DNA from: Pseudomonas sp. LS44
Lineage (GTDB): Bacteria > Pseudomonadota > Gammaproteobacteria > Pseudomonadales > Pseudomonadaceae
Length of the DNA: 64,000 bases
Assembly (NCBI RefSeq): GCF_024730785.1
Contig: NZ_CP102830.1
Coordinates: 496,001 to 560,000, forward strand
Direction: 5' to 3'
Shown here: in pieces, positions 51,471-62,148 of the stretch
How positions within the stretch are numbered: the stretch's first letter is position 1
Layout: each line of letters starts with the position of its first letter
Notes under the pieces: generated by a model
What the model was told of the DNA's origin: nothing
Database searches by the model: none
What the model saw: only the letters and a program-made list of their open reading frames with translations
Program-made: the position numbers and the translations under genes

Positions 51471-51485
51471 AGAGTCTAAGACTCT
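51471..51485. promoter_or_regulatory. Perfect dyad AGAGTCT-A-AGACTCT upstream of the TauE gene
   Basis: A 7-base inverted repeat with a single central base, next to TATAAG on the minus strand. It lies in the 228-base divergent gap between the permease and the Gly-Ser protein genes and may be an operator for either. Nothing else is recognisable in that gap. Confidence 0.4.
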
Positions 51486-51623
51486 TTACGCAGGTTTATA
51501 TTCCATGAAGGGATAAAAACGGCGGGAGCTGTGATGCCGCCGGTCGCGGCAGCCGTCGCCAGCGGCCAGGTTGGTTAGGCTTTTCGCAGGGGAAGCCATT
51601 CAGCAACCAGCAGAGGCCCATCT

Positions 51624-52139
51624 ATGAACAGGTCCAAAACCATGCTCGCCGCGGCCGTGTGCGCGGCGCTATTCATCGGCGCGGCAGTCACTCCGCTGCT
51701 CGATCAGTTGATTCCCGCCGCATCGGCCAGCAGCGGCTCGGGTGGCGGCAGCGGTGGTTCGGGAGGCAGCGGTGGTTCGGGAGGTAGTGGCGGCTCCGGT
51801 GGCGGCAGTGGTGGTTCGGGAGGCAGTGGCGGCTCTGGTGGCGGCAGCGGTGGTTCGGGAGGCAGCGGCGGCTCCGGTGGCGGTCATGGGGGCAGCTCGG
51901 GCAGCGGTGGCTCCGGCGGACATGGCGGCTCGGGCAGTGGCCATAGCGGCGATGGCGCAGTGGGCGGGCATGGCAACAGTGGGCCGGGCAGTGCCCACAG
52001 TGGCCGGGCCGGCGAGGCCGAGCACGGGCGTGGCGAGGCCGAGGCGCGTGGCCGTGATGCGGAGGGCGAAGCGGCGCGCGGGGAAGTCGAAGCGCGCGGG
52101 CGAGAAGCCGAGGGTGAGGCGCCGCGCGGCGCCGATTGA
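51624..52139 (+). CDS. Secreted Gly-Ser repeat protein with acidic/basic C-terminal repeats (unrecognised)
   Basis: 171 residues with AGAGG 7 bases before the ATG. A signal peptide (about 1-35, cleavage likely after SAS or ASA) is followed by roughly 60 residues of GGS units, then a His-containing glycine stretch (GGHGGSGSGHSGDG), and a C-terminal region rich in Glu, Arg and Ala with an imperfect repeat (EARGRDAEGEAARGE, EARGREAEGEAPRG). No family is recognised. Possibly a cell-surface or extracellular linker-like protein. Tail to tail with selO, 15 bases apart. Confidence 0.6.
   Translation: MNRSKTMLAAAVCAALFIGAAVTPLLDQLIPAASASSGSGGGSGGSGGSGGSGGSGGSGGGSGGSGGSGGSGGGSGGSGGSGGSGGGHGGSSGSGGSGGHGGSGSGHSGDGAVGGHGNSGPGSAHSGRAGEAEHGRGEAEARGRDAEGEAARGEVEARGREAEGEAPRGAD
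51744..51878 (+). repeat. Minisatellite with 39-base unit in the Gly-Ser gene
   Basis: The unit begins GGCGGCAGTGGTGGTTCGGG and ends GGCGGCTCTGGT, 13 codons. Two near-identical copies and one longer first copy are seen, differing mostly at third codon positions. Confidence 0.75.
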
Positions 52140-52154
52140 AGGTCTCCGCCGAGC

Positions 52155-53639
<1,485 letters not shown>

Positions 53640-53729
53640 CTAGGCCATCACCAAGCGTTTTCCACGCCGGCCGGTCGCTGGATACCAGCCTGGGCAGCGC
53701 AGCGCGCCGCCCAGGCTGGCAAGGCAGGG

Positions 53730-56700
53730 TCAGATGTTGGTGGTCGGCGGCAGCGGTTTGCCGGCGATCAGTTGACCTTCCTGGCCGTTTGCATTCTTGA
53801 CGAACACGTCGACCTGATTGAACGCCATTTCCACGTTGTGCTCACGGAAGCTCTCGACGATGTGGCTGAGTATTTCGTCGGTGGCTGGGTTGCGGTCGCC
53901 CAGTTCGCGGACATGGAAGCGCAGCTCGTAGTCGAAGGTGCTGGCGCTGATGGTGAGGAAGTACAGCAGCGGTTCCGGGTCGCGCAGCACCCGCGCGTTT
54001 TCCAGGCAGGCCTGCATCATCAGCTTGCGCGCCAGCGGCAGGTCGCTCTCGTAGGCCAGGCCGATCTTCACGGTGACGCGGGTCACCGTGTCGGTCAGCG
54101 ACCAGTTGATCAATTGATCGGTGATGAAGGTCTGGTTGGGGACGATGATTTCCTTGCGATCGAAGTCGGTGATGGTGGTGGCGCGGATGCGGATGCGGCT
54201 GACCGTGCCGGACAGGGCGCCGATGGTCACCACGTCGCCGATGCGCACCGGCCGCTCGAACAGGATGATCAGGCCGGAAACGAAGTTGGCGAAAATCGCC
54301 TGCAGGCCGAAGCCGATACCCACCGAGAGGGCCGCGGCCAGCCATTGCAGCTTGTCCCAGCTGACCCCGAGGGTGGACAGGGTAGAGATCGAGCCGAAGC
54401 CGATGATCGTGTAGGACAGCAGGGTGGTGGTGGCGTAGGCGCTGCCCTGGGCCAGACTCAGGCGTGACAGCACCAACACCTCGAGCAGGCCGGGCAGGTT
54501 GCGCGCCAGGGCGATGGTGATGGCGAGGATCACCAGCGCGCCAAGCAGGTCACTGAGGCTGATCGGCACTTGCACGGCGGCATCGCCGCTGCCGCTGGTG
54601 TACTGATAGAGGGTGATGTTGTCGAGGTAGGAGAATACCGAAATCAGGTCGGCCCACACCCAGTACAGGATGACCACAAAGGAGGACAGCAGGGCCAGCT
54701 TGATCAGGCGTAGCGATTGCTGGTTGATCTGCTCGATGTCCAGGGTCGGCTCTTCGACTACTTCGTTGTCGGCGCCTTCCTTGGTCTGCGCTTGGCGCTT
54801 GCTCAAGGCTCGCTGATAGGCCAAGCGCCGCGCCGCCACGCTCAGACCACGGATCAGCGTGGCTTCCACCACCAGCCAGAACATCAGCAGATACAGGGTG
54901 CTGATCAGCCGGTCGCTAAGCTTCAGCGCGGTGTAGTAGTAGCCCGCGGCCACTGCGATGAACAGCGCGACTGGCAGCGCAGTGAAGGCCAGCCCGAGCA
55001 ACAGACGAAATACCGAGGCACGCTCGCGGGTCGGCGGATCGAGCAGCAGCTTGCTCACCACCCAGGTCATCAGCGCATAGCAGGTGAGCACTACGGCGAT
55101 GCCGATGACGTCTTCGGCAAGCGTTTGCGGTTGGTGCTCGGCGACCGTGACCACCGCCACCAGGGCGATCACCACCATGGCGAGGCGGCGTACCTGGGTG
55201 CGCAAAAAGGCTACCTGTGGACGCGGCCAGTGGAAATGCAGCTCGGCCACCCCGGACGGCGAGAGCACTCGGTAGGCGGTGTAGAAGATCAGCCAGGCCT
55301 GAGCCATCTGTATCAGCGCCGCACCGAGGGTGGCGTTCTGGCCGCGGGCGTCCATTTGCAAGGCGAAGCCGCACAGAGCGAGGAATAACGCGCCGGGCAG
55401 CGCCAAGGCGAGGTTGAGGAGGATCGCCAGTGGCGTATGCAGTTGGCTGTCGTTCTTGTAGTGGCCGATGTCCTGATGCAGCGCGCTGAGCTTCTGCGCC
55501 ACATATTGACGGCGCCACAGCAGCAGGCCGATCAGCAGCAGTAGCGGCAGAAACAGCAGCGGTTTGTTGACCAGTCCGGCGCCCAGCTCCTTGACCGCCG
55601 AGCCCCAGGCCACCGTGCTCAGCTGGCGTTCGAGCATGAGCGGAACGGACTTGAACCAGTCCAGGTCGAGCGGCTTGTTGCTGGGAATCCAGAACATCTG
55701 CTCATCGAGGGTATCGCGCAGTTTCTTCGCGGTGCTCTGCAGCTCTTTCTGGTTCAGTTGCAGGGTGATGGATTCATTGAGCAGCGCGCTCATTTCCCGA
55801 TTGAGCCGGTCGAGCAAGTCGCTGCGCGTGGCGATCAGCTCGCTCAGGGTGCGGCGCAGCTCGGGGGTCACATCGGCAGGCGGCAGGCCGGAGAGGATTT
55901 TTTCGACATAGGCCTCGGGATTGCGGATCTGTTCGCGCTGTTCATTGATTTCGAACTGGTACAGACGAATGTCGGCGATTTCGTCGGCGAGGTGGCTGTC
56001 CACTGTGATGGTCGGCAACGCCTGCTTCTGCTGATAGAGAATCTTCGCCAGGAGCAGACTGCCCTGCAGCACGCTGATCTGTTCATCGAGTGCTTGGTCG
56101 GTCTGCCCGATATTGTCCAGCTGCTGTTTGGTTTCGAGATTCTTCTGGGTCAGATGATTGAGGCGTTCGGTGGAGCGCAACAGATAGTCGGAGAGCTTCA
56201 GGTTGGTGTCGCTCTCAGTCGCCAGCTGGTTGCCGGAGCCGGCTTTCTGCGCCTCCAGCGACAGTTGCGCAACAGTGCGCTCGGATTGGCGGCGGCGTTG
56301 ATCGTTGATCAGCGACTGCAGGGCCAGGCTTTCCTGTTCGGCCCGGCTGATGCGCTCGGTGAGCCAATCATGACGGGCATTGCCCAAGTCCTGCAGCAGG
56401 CTGTTGCTGGCCAGCTCCTCGCGGCGCAGCTGAGCGCGGGCGGCCAGCGCGGCCAGTTCGGCGGCGAGTTGATCGCGCTTCTCGGGACTCAACGGTTTGC
56501 CGTTTTCCTTGTTGAGTTTGAGGATGCTGTTGATCTGCTGGCTGCGGGCCTGGCCTTGGCTGATTTCCGTCTGCGCCCGTTCCGGGCGGGTCTGCGCGGT
56601 GACGATCAGGCTATTGGCGGCGGTCAACTCCTGTTGCCATTCGGCGAGCTGATTGTTGCGGTCGGCGAGCATCTGCTCGAGCACGGTCACCGGGCTGCTG

Positions 56701-57062
56701 GCATAGCGTTTGCTGATGTTGACGATCGGGGTGCTTTGCAATTTCGCCAGGGCGCGCTGCGCCTCGTCGGTTTCGCGCGGCGCGGAGCTGAGCATGCGCT
56801 TGAGATCGATCAGGCGCTGATCGCTGTCAGTGCGCTCCTGCAGCAGCTGCAGGGTGGCTTCGAGGGTTTGCTTGATCGATTGCTGGTCGGCTTCGGCCAG
56901 CTTGCGGTCGGCGAGGGTGTCGAGGCTGCGCTGGACGGCGCCAGCGTCAGGTGCTTCGGCGGCTTGCAAAGGCTGGGTGGCCAGGCAGAGGCCGAGCAAC
57001 GCGGCGGCAAAAAAAGTACGCAAAAGGGGCATGCTCGCAGGTCGGAGGGCTGGAAATTTCAT
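53730..57062 (-). CDS. MscK/KefA-type mechanosensitive channel
   Basis: 1110 residues from ATG 57062, 5 bases after the upstream antiporter stop; a second ATG at 57032 gives a cleaner signal peptide (MPLLRTFFAAALLGLCLA). Layout: signal, a large periplasmic coiled-coil domain (about 40-480) and about 11 helices beginning near 505. The MscS-like pore and beta domain follow (SVGIGFGLQAIFANFVSGLIILFERP and GTVSRIRIRATTITDFDRKE), with the C-terminal mixed domain to 1110. Opens on membrane tension to release osmolytes. The end LIAGKPLPPTTNI is unstructured. Cotranscribed with the NhaP2-type gene. Confidence 0.93.
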   Translation of the reverse strand: MKFPALRPASMPLLRTFFAAALLGLCLATQPLQAAEAPDAGAVQRSLDTLADRKLAEADQQSIKQTLEATLQLLQERTDSDQRLIDLKRMLSSAPRETDEAQRALAKLQSTPIVNISKRYASSPVTVLEQMLADRNNQLAEWQQELTAANSLIVTAQTRPERAQTEISQGQARSQQINSILKLNKENGKPLSPEKRDQLAAELAALAARAQLRREELASNSLLQDLGNARHDWLTERISRAEQESLALQSLINDQRRRQSERTVAQLSLEAQKAGSGNQLATESDTNLKLSDYLLRSTERLNHLTQKNLETKQQLDNIGQTDQALDEQISVLQGSLLLAKILYQQKQALPTITVDSHLADEIADIRLYQFEINEQREQIRNPEAYVEKILSGLPPADVTPELRRTLSELIATRSDLLDRLNREMSALLNESITLQLNQKELQSTAKKLRDTLDEQMFWIPSNKPLDLDWFKSVPLMLERQLSTVAWGSAVKELGAGLVNKPLLFLPLLLLIGLLLWRRQYVAQKLSALHQDIGHYKNDSQLHTPLAILLNLALALPGALFLALCGFALQMDARGQNATLGAALIQMAQAWLIFYTAYRVLSPSGVAELHFHWPRPQVAFLRTQVRRLAMVVIALVAVVTVAEHQPQTLAEDVIGIAVVLTCYALMTWVVSKLLLDPPTRERASVFRLLLGLAFTALPVALFIAVAAGYYYTALKLSDRLISTLYLLMFWLVVEATLIRGLSVAARRLAYQRALSKRQAQTKEGADNEVVEEPTLDIEQINQQSLRLIKLALLSSFVVILYWVWADLISVFSYLDNITLYQYTSGSGDAAVQVPISLSDLLGALVILAITIALARNLPGLLEVLVLSRLSLAQGSAYATTTLLSYTIIGFGSISTLSTLGVSWDKLQWLAAALSVGIGFGLQAIFANFVSGLIILFERPVRIGDVVTIGALSGTVSRIRIRATTITDFDRKEIIVPNQTFITDQLINWSLTDTVTRVTVKIGLAYESDLPLARKLMMQACLENARVLRDPEPLLYFLTISASTFDYELRFHVRELGDRNPATDEILSHIVESFREHNVEMAFNQVDVFVKNANGQEGQLIAGKPLPPTTNI

Positions 57063-57067
57063 GGAGT

Positions 57068-58813
57068 CTAGAGGAACAGGCCGGGCCCGGGGCGGGCGCC
57101 GTCGGGGAATTTGACGCCAACCTTGCGGATCTTGTTCCCGTCCATGGCGGCGACCGTCCATGTCAGGCCGTTCCATTCGACTTGGTCGCCGATCACCGGC
57201 TCGCCGCCAATTTCTTGGGCGATGAAGCGACCGAGAGTCACGTTGCCGTCCTGTTCGCCGAGTTTCAGGCCATACAGCGCCGCCACCGCGTGCAGCTCGG
57301 CATCGGCCTCGAGGACGAAATCGCCGAAGAAGCGCAGGTCTTGGCCACGCTTCGGTGCCTGGCTGAACAGTTTGCCGAGCGCCGACAGGTCGTGTTCATG
57401 ACCGACCACACAGAGAATATCGCCGGCCTCCAGGGTCGTGCTGCCGGACGGGTGGAGCAGTTCGCGGCCGCGGAATAGCGCGGCGACGCGGGTGCCATCG
57501 GGCATTTTCAGCTCGCGCAGCGGCGCGCCGATGCACCATTTTTCCGCGCCCAGGCGGTAGACGAATAGCTCCCACTCGCTGGTTGGGTGGACTTCCAGGC
57601 CCGCGCGCGAGATCGGCGCCGGTTCCGGCGGCACGGTGACGCGCAGCCACTTGGCCGCCCATGGCAGGCTGGTGCCTTGCAGCAGCAACGAGACCAGGAC
57701 GATGAAGAACGCCAGATTGAAATACAGCTGGGCATGCTCGAGGCCGGCCATCAACGGGAACACGGCGAGAATGATCGGCACCGCGCCGCGTAGGCCGACC
57801 CAGGCGATAAAACCCTTCTCGCGATCATGGAAGGCCTTGAACGGCCACAGGCCGATCAGCACCGACAGCGGCCGGGCGACGACGATCATCCACAGCGCCA
57901 GGCCGAGCGCCGGCAGGGCGATGGGCAGCAGATCGTGCGGGGTGACCAGCAGGCCGAGGACCAGGAACATACCGATCTGCGCCAGCCAGGCCATGCCGTC
58001 GAGCATGTGCAGGATGCTGTGCCGCGAACGGATCGGCCGGTTGCCGAGCACCAGGCCGCACAGGTAAGCGGCGAGGATGCCGCTGCCGTGCAGGGTATTG
58101 GTCAGGGCGAAAATCAGCAGACCGCCGCTGACCACCAGCAGTGGATAGAGGCCATGGGGCAGGTTGATGCGGTTGACCAACTGCAACAGCAGCCAGCCGC
58201 CGCCGAGCCCGAGCAGCGCGCCGATACCGAATTCGCGCAGCAGGTGAATGAGAAAGTCCAGATTGAAGTCGCTCTGGCCCTTGGCGAGCATGTCGATCAG
58301 CGTCACGGTGAGGAACACCGCCATCGGGTCGTTGCTGCCCGACTCGATCTCCAGGGTGGCGTTGACCCGCTCGTTGAGCCCTTTGCCGCCGAGCAGCGAG
58401 AACACCGCCGCGGCATCGGTGGAGCCGACGATGGCGCCGATCAGCAGACCTTGCATGAGGTTCAGGTTGAACAGCCAGGCGGCAGCCATGCCGGTCAGTC
58501 CGGTGGTGATTAGCACGCCCACGGTGGCCAGCGACAGCGCCGGCCACAACGCCACGCGGAAGCTGGAAACGCGGGTGCGCAGGCCGCCGTCGAGAAGAAT
58601 CACCGCCAAGGCCAGGTTGCCGACCAGATAGGACAGCGGGTAGTTGTTGAAGCTGATGCCACCGGGGCCATCGACGCCGGCCAGCATGCCCACGGCAAGG
58701 ATGATGACCAGGATCGGGATGCCTAGTCGCGAGGATACCGAGCTCACCAGAATACTTGCACCCACCAGCAATGCGCCGATCAGGAACAGGCTATTGATGG
58801 CGGTTGCATCCAC
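57068..58813 (-). CDS. nhaP2: NhaP2-type cation/proton antiporter with TrkA-C domain
   Basis: 581 residues from GTG 58813 (GGAG upstream), giving [15 protein letters not shown]. About 12-13 helices form the CPA1 exchanger with the Asn-Asp pair in [11 protein letters not shown]; the cytoplasmic part has a TrkA-C (RCK_C) domain (about 405-485) and a CorC/HlyC-like transporter-associated domain at the end (about 490-580). Such proteins exchange K or Na for protons. The gene is followed after 5 bases by the MscK-type channel gene, so osmotic ion handling is likely their shared role. Confidence 0.93.
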   Translation of the reverse strand: MDATAINSLFLIGALLVGASILVSSVSSRLGIPILVIILAVGMLAGVDGPGGISFNNYPLSYLVGNLALAVILLDGGLRTRVSSFRVALWPALSLATVGVLITTGLTGMAAAWLFNLNLMQGLLIGAIVGSTDAAAVFSLLGGKGLNERVNATLEIESGSNDPMAVFLTVTLIDMLAKGQSDFNLDFLIHLLREFGIGALLGLGGGWLLLQLVNRINLPHGLYPLLVVSGGLLIFALTNTLHGSGILAAYLCGLVLGNRPIRSRHSILHMLDGMAWLAQIGMFLVLGLLVTPHDLLPIALPALGLALWMIVVARPLSVLIGLWPFKAFHDREKGFIAWVGLRGAVPIILAVFPLMAGLEHAQLYFNLAFFIVLVSLLLQGTSLPWAAKWLRVTVPPEPAPISRAGLEVHPTSEWELFVYRLGAEKWCIGAPLRELKMPDGTRVAALFRGRELLHPSGSTTLEAGDILCVVGHEHDLSALGKLFSQAPKRGQDLRFFGDFVLEADAELHAVAALYGLKLGEQDGNVTLGRFIAQEIGGEPVIGDQVEWNGLTWTVAAMDGNKIRKVGVKFPDGARPGPGLFL

Positions 58814-59014
58814 AGGTGGGGACTCCAGGCGATTGGGGGTGAAGCACGACAGAAAGTGTCGACATGGGCGCCGACTCGAGCGAATTCTAACCTGCCGACG
58901 ACGCCTCGCGGCAAGCGCGCGAGGGCAAAGTAGACGGCAATCGCAGGGCAAAGTTCGCCAGCTGGCGAGGCTGGCCCGCAGGAGGGTGTAATTGGGGCGT
59001 TTCAGGAGCGAATT
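58814..59014. other. Intergenic stretch without recognised features
   Basis: The region upstream of the antiporter should carry its promoter, but no convincing boxes, RNA or frame were seen. The rest of the 328-base gap holds the repeat at 59015 and the hairpin at 59095. Confidence 0.5.
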
Positions 59015-59084
59015 GTAGGATGGGTCGGTCCGCGCAGGTTGAGCGCAGCGATACCCATCAAACCGTCCGCGCGGACCACCCTAC
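59015..59084. repeat. Dispersed palindromic intergenic repeat, full copy
   Basis: Starts GTAGGATGGGTCGGTCCGCG and ends CGCGCGGACCACCCTAC, with TTGAGCGCAGCGATACCCAT in between. The two ends pair over most of their length. Confidence 0.85.
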
Positions 59085-59094
59085 GGAATTTCGT

Positions 59095-59129
59095 CCGCCA
59101 GGCGTACGGCTAGCCCGTACGCCTGGCGG
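59095..59129. other. Perfect 15-bp hairpin after the acyl-CoA dehydrogenase gene
   Basis: CCGCCAGGCGTACGG (59095-59109) and its exact complement (59115-59129) flank CTAGC. It stands 13 bases after the dehydrogenase stop. There is no T-run, so it may protect the 3' end or act as a weak terminator rather than a classic one. Confidence 0.6.
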
Positions 59130-59141
59130 GACGGTTCAACT

Positions 59142-60944
59142 TCAGAACCAGGCGTCCTGCATCGTCAGGCAGGTGTCGTCGCGGGCTTCGAGCAAGGCCA
59201 GGTCGTGATGGCAGGCCGGCACTTCCCAGGTCAGGAAGTAGCGCGCCGCCTGCAGCTTGCCGCGGTAGAAGTCGGCGTCGGCGGGGTTGCCGGCGGCCAG
59301 ACCCTGTTCGGCGCGGATCGCCTGCTCCAGCCATCGCCAGCCGATCACCGTATGGCCGAACACCTTGAGGTACAGCGCCGAGTTGGCCAGGCCCTGATTG
59401 ACCTGGCCGGCCATCAGGTCGCCGAGCAGCGCCAGGGTCACCTGCGACAGGCGCGCGAGCAGTTGTTCCAGCGGCTGGCGCATGGCGTCCAGGCTTGGGA
59501 AGCCTTCGGCGCGCTGGCAGGTGGTGTGGATCAGACGGGTAAGCTGCTTGAGGCCGGCGCCGCCGTTCTGGGTCAGCTTGCGGCCGAGCAGGTCGAGCGA
59601 CTGGATGCCGTGGGTGCCCTCGTGGATCGGGTTGAGGCGATTGTCGCGGTAGTACTGCTCGACCGGATATTCGCGGGTATAGCCGTGGCCGCCAAGAATC
59701 TGCACGGCCAGCTCGTTGGCCTTCAGGCAGAACTCCGACGGCCAGGATTTGACGATCGGGGTGAGCAGGTCGAGCAGCTCGTGGGCTTGCTGGCGCTCCT
59801 CTTCAGTCGCCAGGGTTTCGCAGTCGTCGACCAGCCGCGCGGCGTACAGGCCGAGGTCGAAGGCGCCTTCGACGTAAGCTTTCTGGGTCAGCAGCATGCG
59901 GCGCACGTCGGTGTGCTGGACGATCGACACCTGCGCCGAGGCCGGATTCTTGCCATCCGGCAGGCGGCCTTGCGGGCGTTGGCGGGCGTACTCCAGCGAG
60001 TACAGGTAGCCAGCGTAGCCGAGCATGATCGCGCCCATACCGACGCCGATGCGTGCCTCGTTCATCATCTGGAACATGTAGCTCAGGCCCTGGTGCGGCT
60101 TGCCGACCAGGTAGCCGACGCATTCGCCGTTGTCACCGAAGTTCAGCGCGGTGGAGGTGGTGCCGCGCCAGCCCATTTTGTGGAACAGGCCGGCGAGCAG
60201 CACGTCGTTGCGCTTGCCCAGGCTGCCGTCGGCGTTGACCAGGAATTTTGGCACGATGAACAGCGAGATGCCCTTCACCCCGGCCGGTGCGTCCGGCAGC
60301 TTGGCCAGCACCATGTGCACGATGTTCTCGGAGAGCGGGTGATCGCCGCCGGAGATGAAGATCTTGTTGCCCTTGATCCGGTAGCTGCCATCGGCGGCGG
60401 GTTCCGCGCGGGTGCGGATATCCGCCAGCGAGGAGCCGGCGTGCGGCTCGGTCAGCGCCATGGTGCCGAAGAAGCGGCCGTCGATCATCGGCTGCAGGAA
60501 GCGGCGCTTCTGTTCGTCGTCGCCGAAGGTCTCGATCAGGTGGCTGGCGCCCATGGTCAGCATCGGATAGGACGAGGTGGCGATGTTGGCCGCCTGGAAA
60601 TGCGCGAAGCAGGCGCGCGACAGCAGGCTGGGTAGCTGCATGCCGCCGGCCTCGAAGCTGCGCGAGGCGTTCTGGAAGCCGGCCTCGATGAAGGCGTCGA
60701 CCGCCGGTTTGACTTCCGGGATCAGCACCGCACTGCCATCGGCGTACTGCGGCTCGTGCTCGTCGCTCTTGCGGTTGTGCGGGGCGAACAGCTCCTCGGC
60801 GATGCTGCGCGCGGTGCCGAGCGCGGCGTCGAAGGTCTCGCGGCTGTGCTCGGCGAAGCGCGGGCGCTGGGTCAGAGCTTCGGCGTCCAGCACCTCGTAG
60901 AGTTCGAAGGCCAGGTTGCGGGAGCTGAGCAGTGTCTCGGACAT
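59142..60944 (-). CDS. Acyl-CoA dehydrogenase, long form
   Basis: 600-residue FAD enzyme: N-terminal extension and helical domain (about 1-160), beta domain with GTMALTEPHAGSSLADI (FAD/substrate binding), C-terminal helical domain with the catalytic Glu in NPIHEGTHGIQSLDLLGRKL, and an extra C-terminal domain (about 480-600) found in the long dehydrogenases related to DmdC. Acts in beta-oxidation of fatty acids; the exact acyl range cannot be read from sequence. Single gene with a hairpin behind it. Confidence 0.93.
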   Translation of the reverse strand: MSETLLSSRNLAFELYEVLDAEALTQRPRFAEHSRETFDAALGTARSIAEELFAPHNRKSDEHEPQYADGSAVLIPEVKPAVDAFIEAGFQNASRSFEAGGMQLPSLLSRACFAHFQAANIATSSYPMLTMGASHLIETFGDDEQKRRFLQPMIDGRFFGTMALTEPHAGSSLADIRTRAEPAADGSYRIKGNKIFISGGDHPLSENIVHMVLAKLPDAPAGVKGISLFIVPKFLVNADGSLGKRNDVLLAGLFHKMGWRGTTSTALNFGDNGECVGYLVGKPHQGLSYMFQMMNEARIGVGMGAIMLGYAGYLYSLEYARQRPQGRLPDGKNPASAQVSIVQHTDVRRMLLTQKAYVEGAFDLGLYAARLVDDCETLATEEERQQAHELLDLLTPIVKSWPSEFCLKANELAVQILGGHGYTREYPVEQYYRDNRLNPIHEGTHGIQSLDLLGRKLTQNGGAGLKQLTRLIHTTCQRAEGFPSLDAMRQPLEQLLARLSQVTLALLGDLMAGQVNQGLANSALYLKVFGHTVIGWRWLEQAIRAEQGLAAGNPADADFYRGKLQAARYFLTWEVPACHHDLALLEARDDTCLTMQDAWF

Positions 60945-61168
60945 GGGGTCTTACCTCCGGTGGAATGCGCCGAGTCTATGCCGGTGAATGAGGCGAGCCC
61001 AGTACCATCCATACGCGTGATAGAACCACCAAACCAGAAGCGGTAGGGCGTACTCGCGTAGCAGTACGCCGTGTGTTGCCTGGTCGATCTGGCGGACTGC
61101 TGAGCGGCCGGCGCTCCGGTCCGCCCCTACGGGGGTGGTAGAATCCTCGCCCTCGCCAGGAGCCGCTC

Positions 61169-62005
61169 ATGAACTACCGCCACGCCTTCCACGCCGGCAA
61201 CCACGCCGATGTCTTCAAACACCTGACGCTGTCGCGGCTGATCGGCCTGCTGTCGCGCAAAGAGGCGCCGTTCGCCTATCTCGACAGCCACGCCGGCGTC
61301 GGTCTGTACGATCTGAAGGGCGATCAGGCCAGTCGCACCGACGAGTGGCGCGAAGGCATCGAGCGTCTCTGGCAGCTCGAGGCGCCGGCGTTGGCCAAGG
61401 ACTATCTGCGCGTGATCCGCAGCCTCAACCCGGACGGCCAACTGCGTTACTACCCCGGTTCGCCGGAGCTGGCGCGGCAGCTGACCCGCGAGCAGGATCG
61501 CCTGCATCTCAACGAGAAACACCCGGAAGACGGCGAGTTGCTCAAGGACAACATGCGCGGCGATCGGCGCGTGGCGGTACATGCCGGCGAGGGCTGGCAC
61601 ATTCCGCGGGCCTTGCTGCCGGTGTCGGAAAAGCGCGGCCTGCTGTTGATCGACCCGCCCTTCGAGCAAGCCGACGAGGCGCAGCGCTGCGTGCAGGCGC
61701 TGCAGGAGGCCATCGGGCGGATGCGCCAGACGGTGGTGGTGATCTGGTATCCGATCAAGGATCTGCGCCAGCTGCGCCAGTTCTACCGCGGCCTGCAGGG
61801 CAGCGGCGCGCCCAAGCTGCTGCGCGCCGAACTGTACGTGCATCCGGCCGACGAGGCGCAGCGCCTGAATGGTTCCGGGCTGGTTATCGCCAATCCGCCC
61901 TGGGGCCTGGAAGAGGAGTTGCGGCAACTGCTGCCGTGGCTGGCCGCGAACCTGGCGCAAAGCCAGGGCGACTGGCGGCTGGACTGGCTGATTGAAGAAG
62001 CCTGA
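61169..62005 (+). CDS. rlmJ: 23S rRNA A2030 N6-methyltransferase RlmJ
   Basis: 278 residues. MNYRHAFHAGNHADVFKH at the start and DPPF at 162-165 (the D/N-P-P-Y/F catalytic motif of N6-adenine methyltransferases) identify RlmJ; DSHAGVGLYDL binds SAM. Modifies 23S rRNA. CCAGGAG precedes the ATG by 8 bases. Monocistronic; divergent from the dehydrogenase gene across 224 bases without clear features. Confidence 0.95.
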   Translation: MNYRHAFHAGNHADVFKHLTLSRLIGLLSRKEAPFAYLDSHAGVGLYDLKGDQASRTDEWREGIERLWQLEAPALAKDYLRVIRSLNPDGQLRYYPGSPELARQLTREQDRLHLNEKHPEDGELLKDNMRGDRRVAVHAGEGWHIPRALLPVSEKRGLLLIDPPFEQADEAQRCVQALQEAIGRMRQTVVVIWYPIKDLRQLRQFYRGLQGSGAPKLLRAELYVHPADEAQRLNGSGLVIANPPWGLEEELRQLLPWLAANLAQSQGDWRLDWLIEEA

Positions 62006-62030
62006 GCGCCGCGCAGGAGATCTCGTGACT

Positions 62031-62120
62031 CCCCTCTCCCACTTGTGGGAGAGGGGCTGGGGGAGAGGGTTTCAGCCAAGCATCCCTCTCCCTAGCCCTC
62101 TCCCGTAAACGGGAGAGGGA
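62031..62120. repeat. CCCTCTCCC double-hairpin intergenic repeat
   Basis: Two stems, CCCCTCTCCCACTTGTGGGAGAGGGG-like (62031-62056) and CCCTCTCCCGTAAACGGGAGAGGG-like (62096-62119), stand back to back between convergent rlmJ and msrA. Elements of this kind are scattered in many proteobacterial genomes; here they may also act as terminators. Confidence 0.8.
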
Positions 62121-62148
62121 GCACCGCGATTTCTACGTCACTCCAACC

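Noticed and set aside
51744..51878. Regular repeats resembling a CRISPR array
   Set aside because: The repeats are contiguous, encode Gly-Ser in frame and have no unique spacers; no cas genes are present.
55758..57071. 437-codon plus-strand frame opposite the MscK-type gene
   Set aside because: Antisense shadow of a conserved channel gene without ribosome site or motifs.
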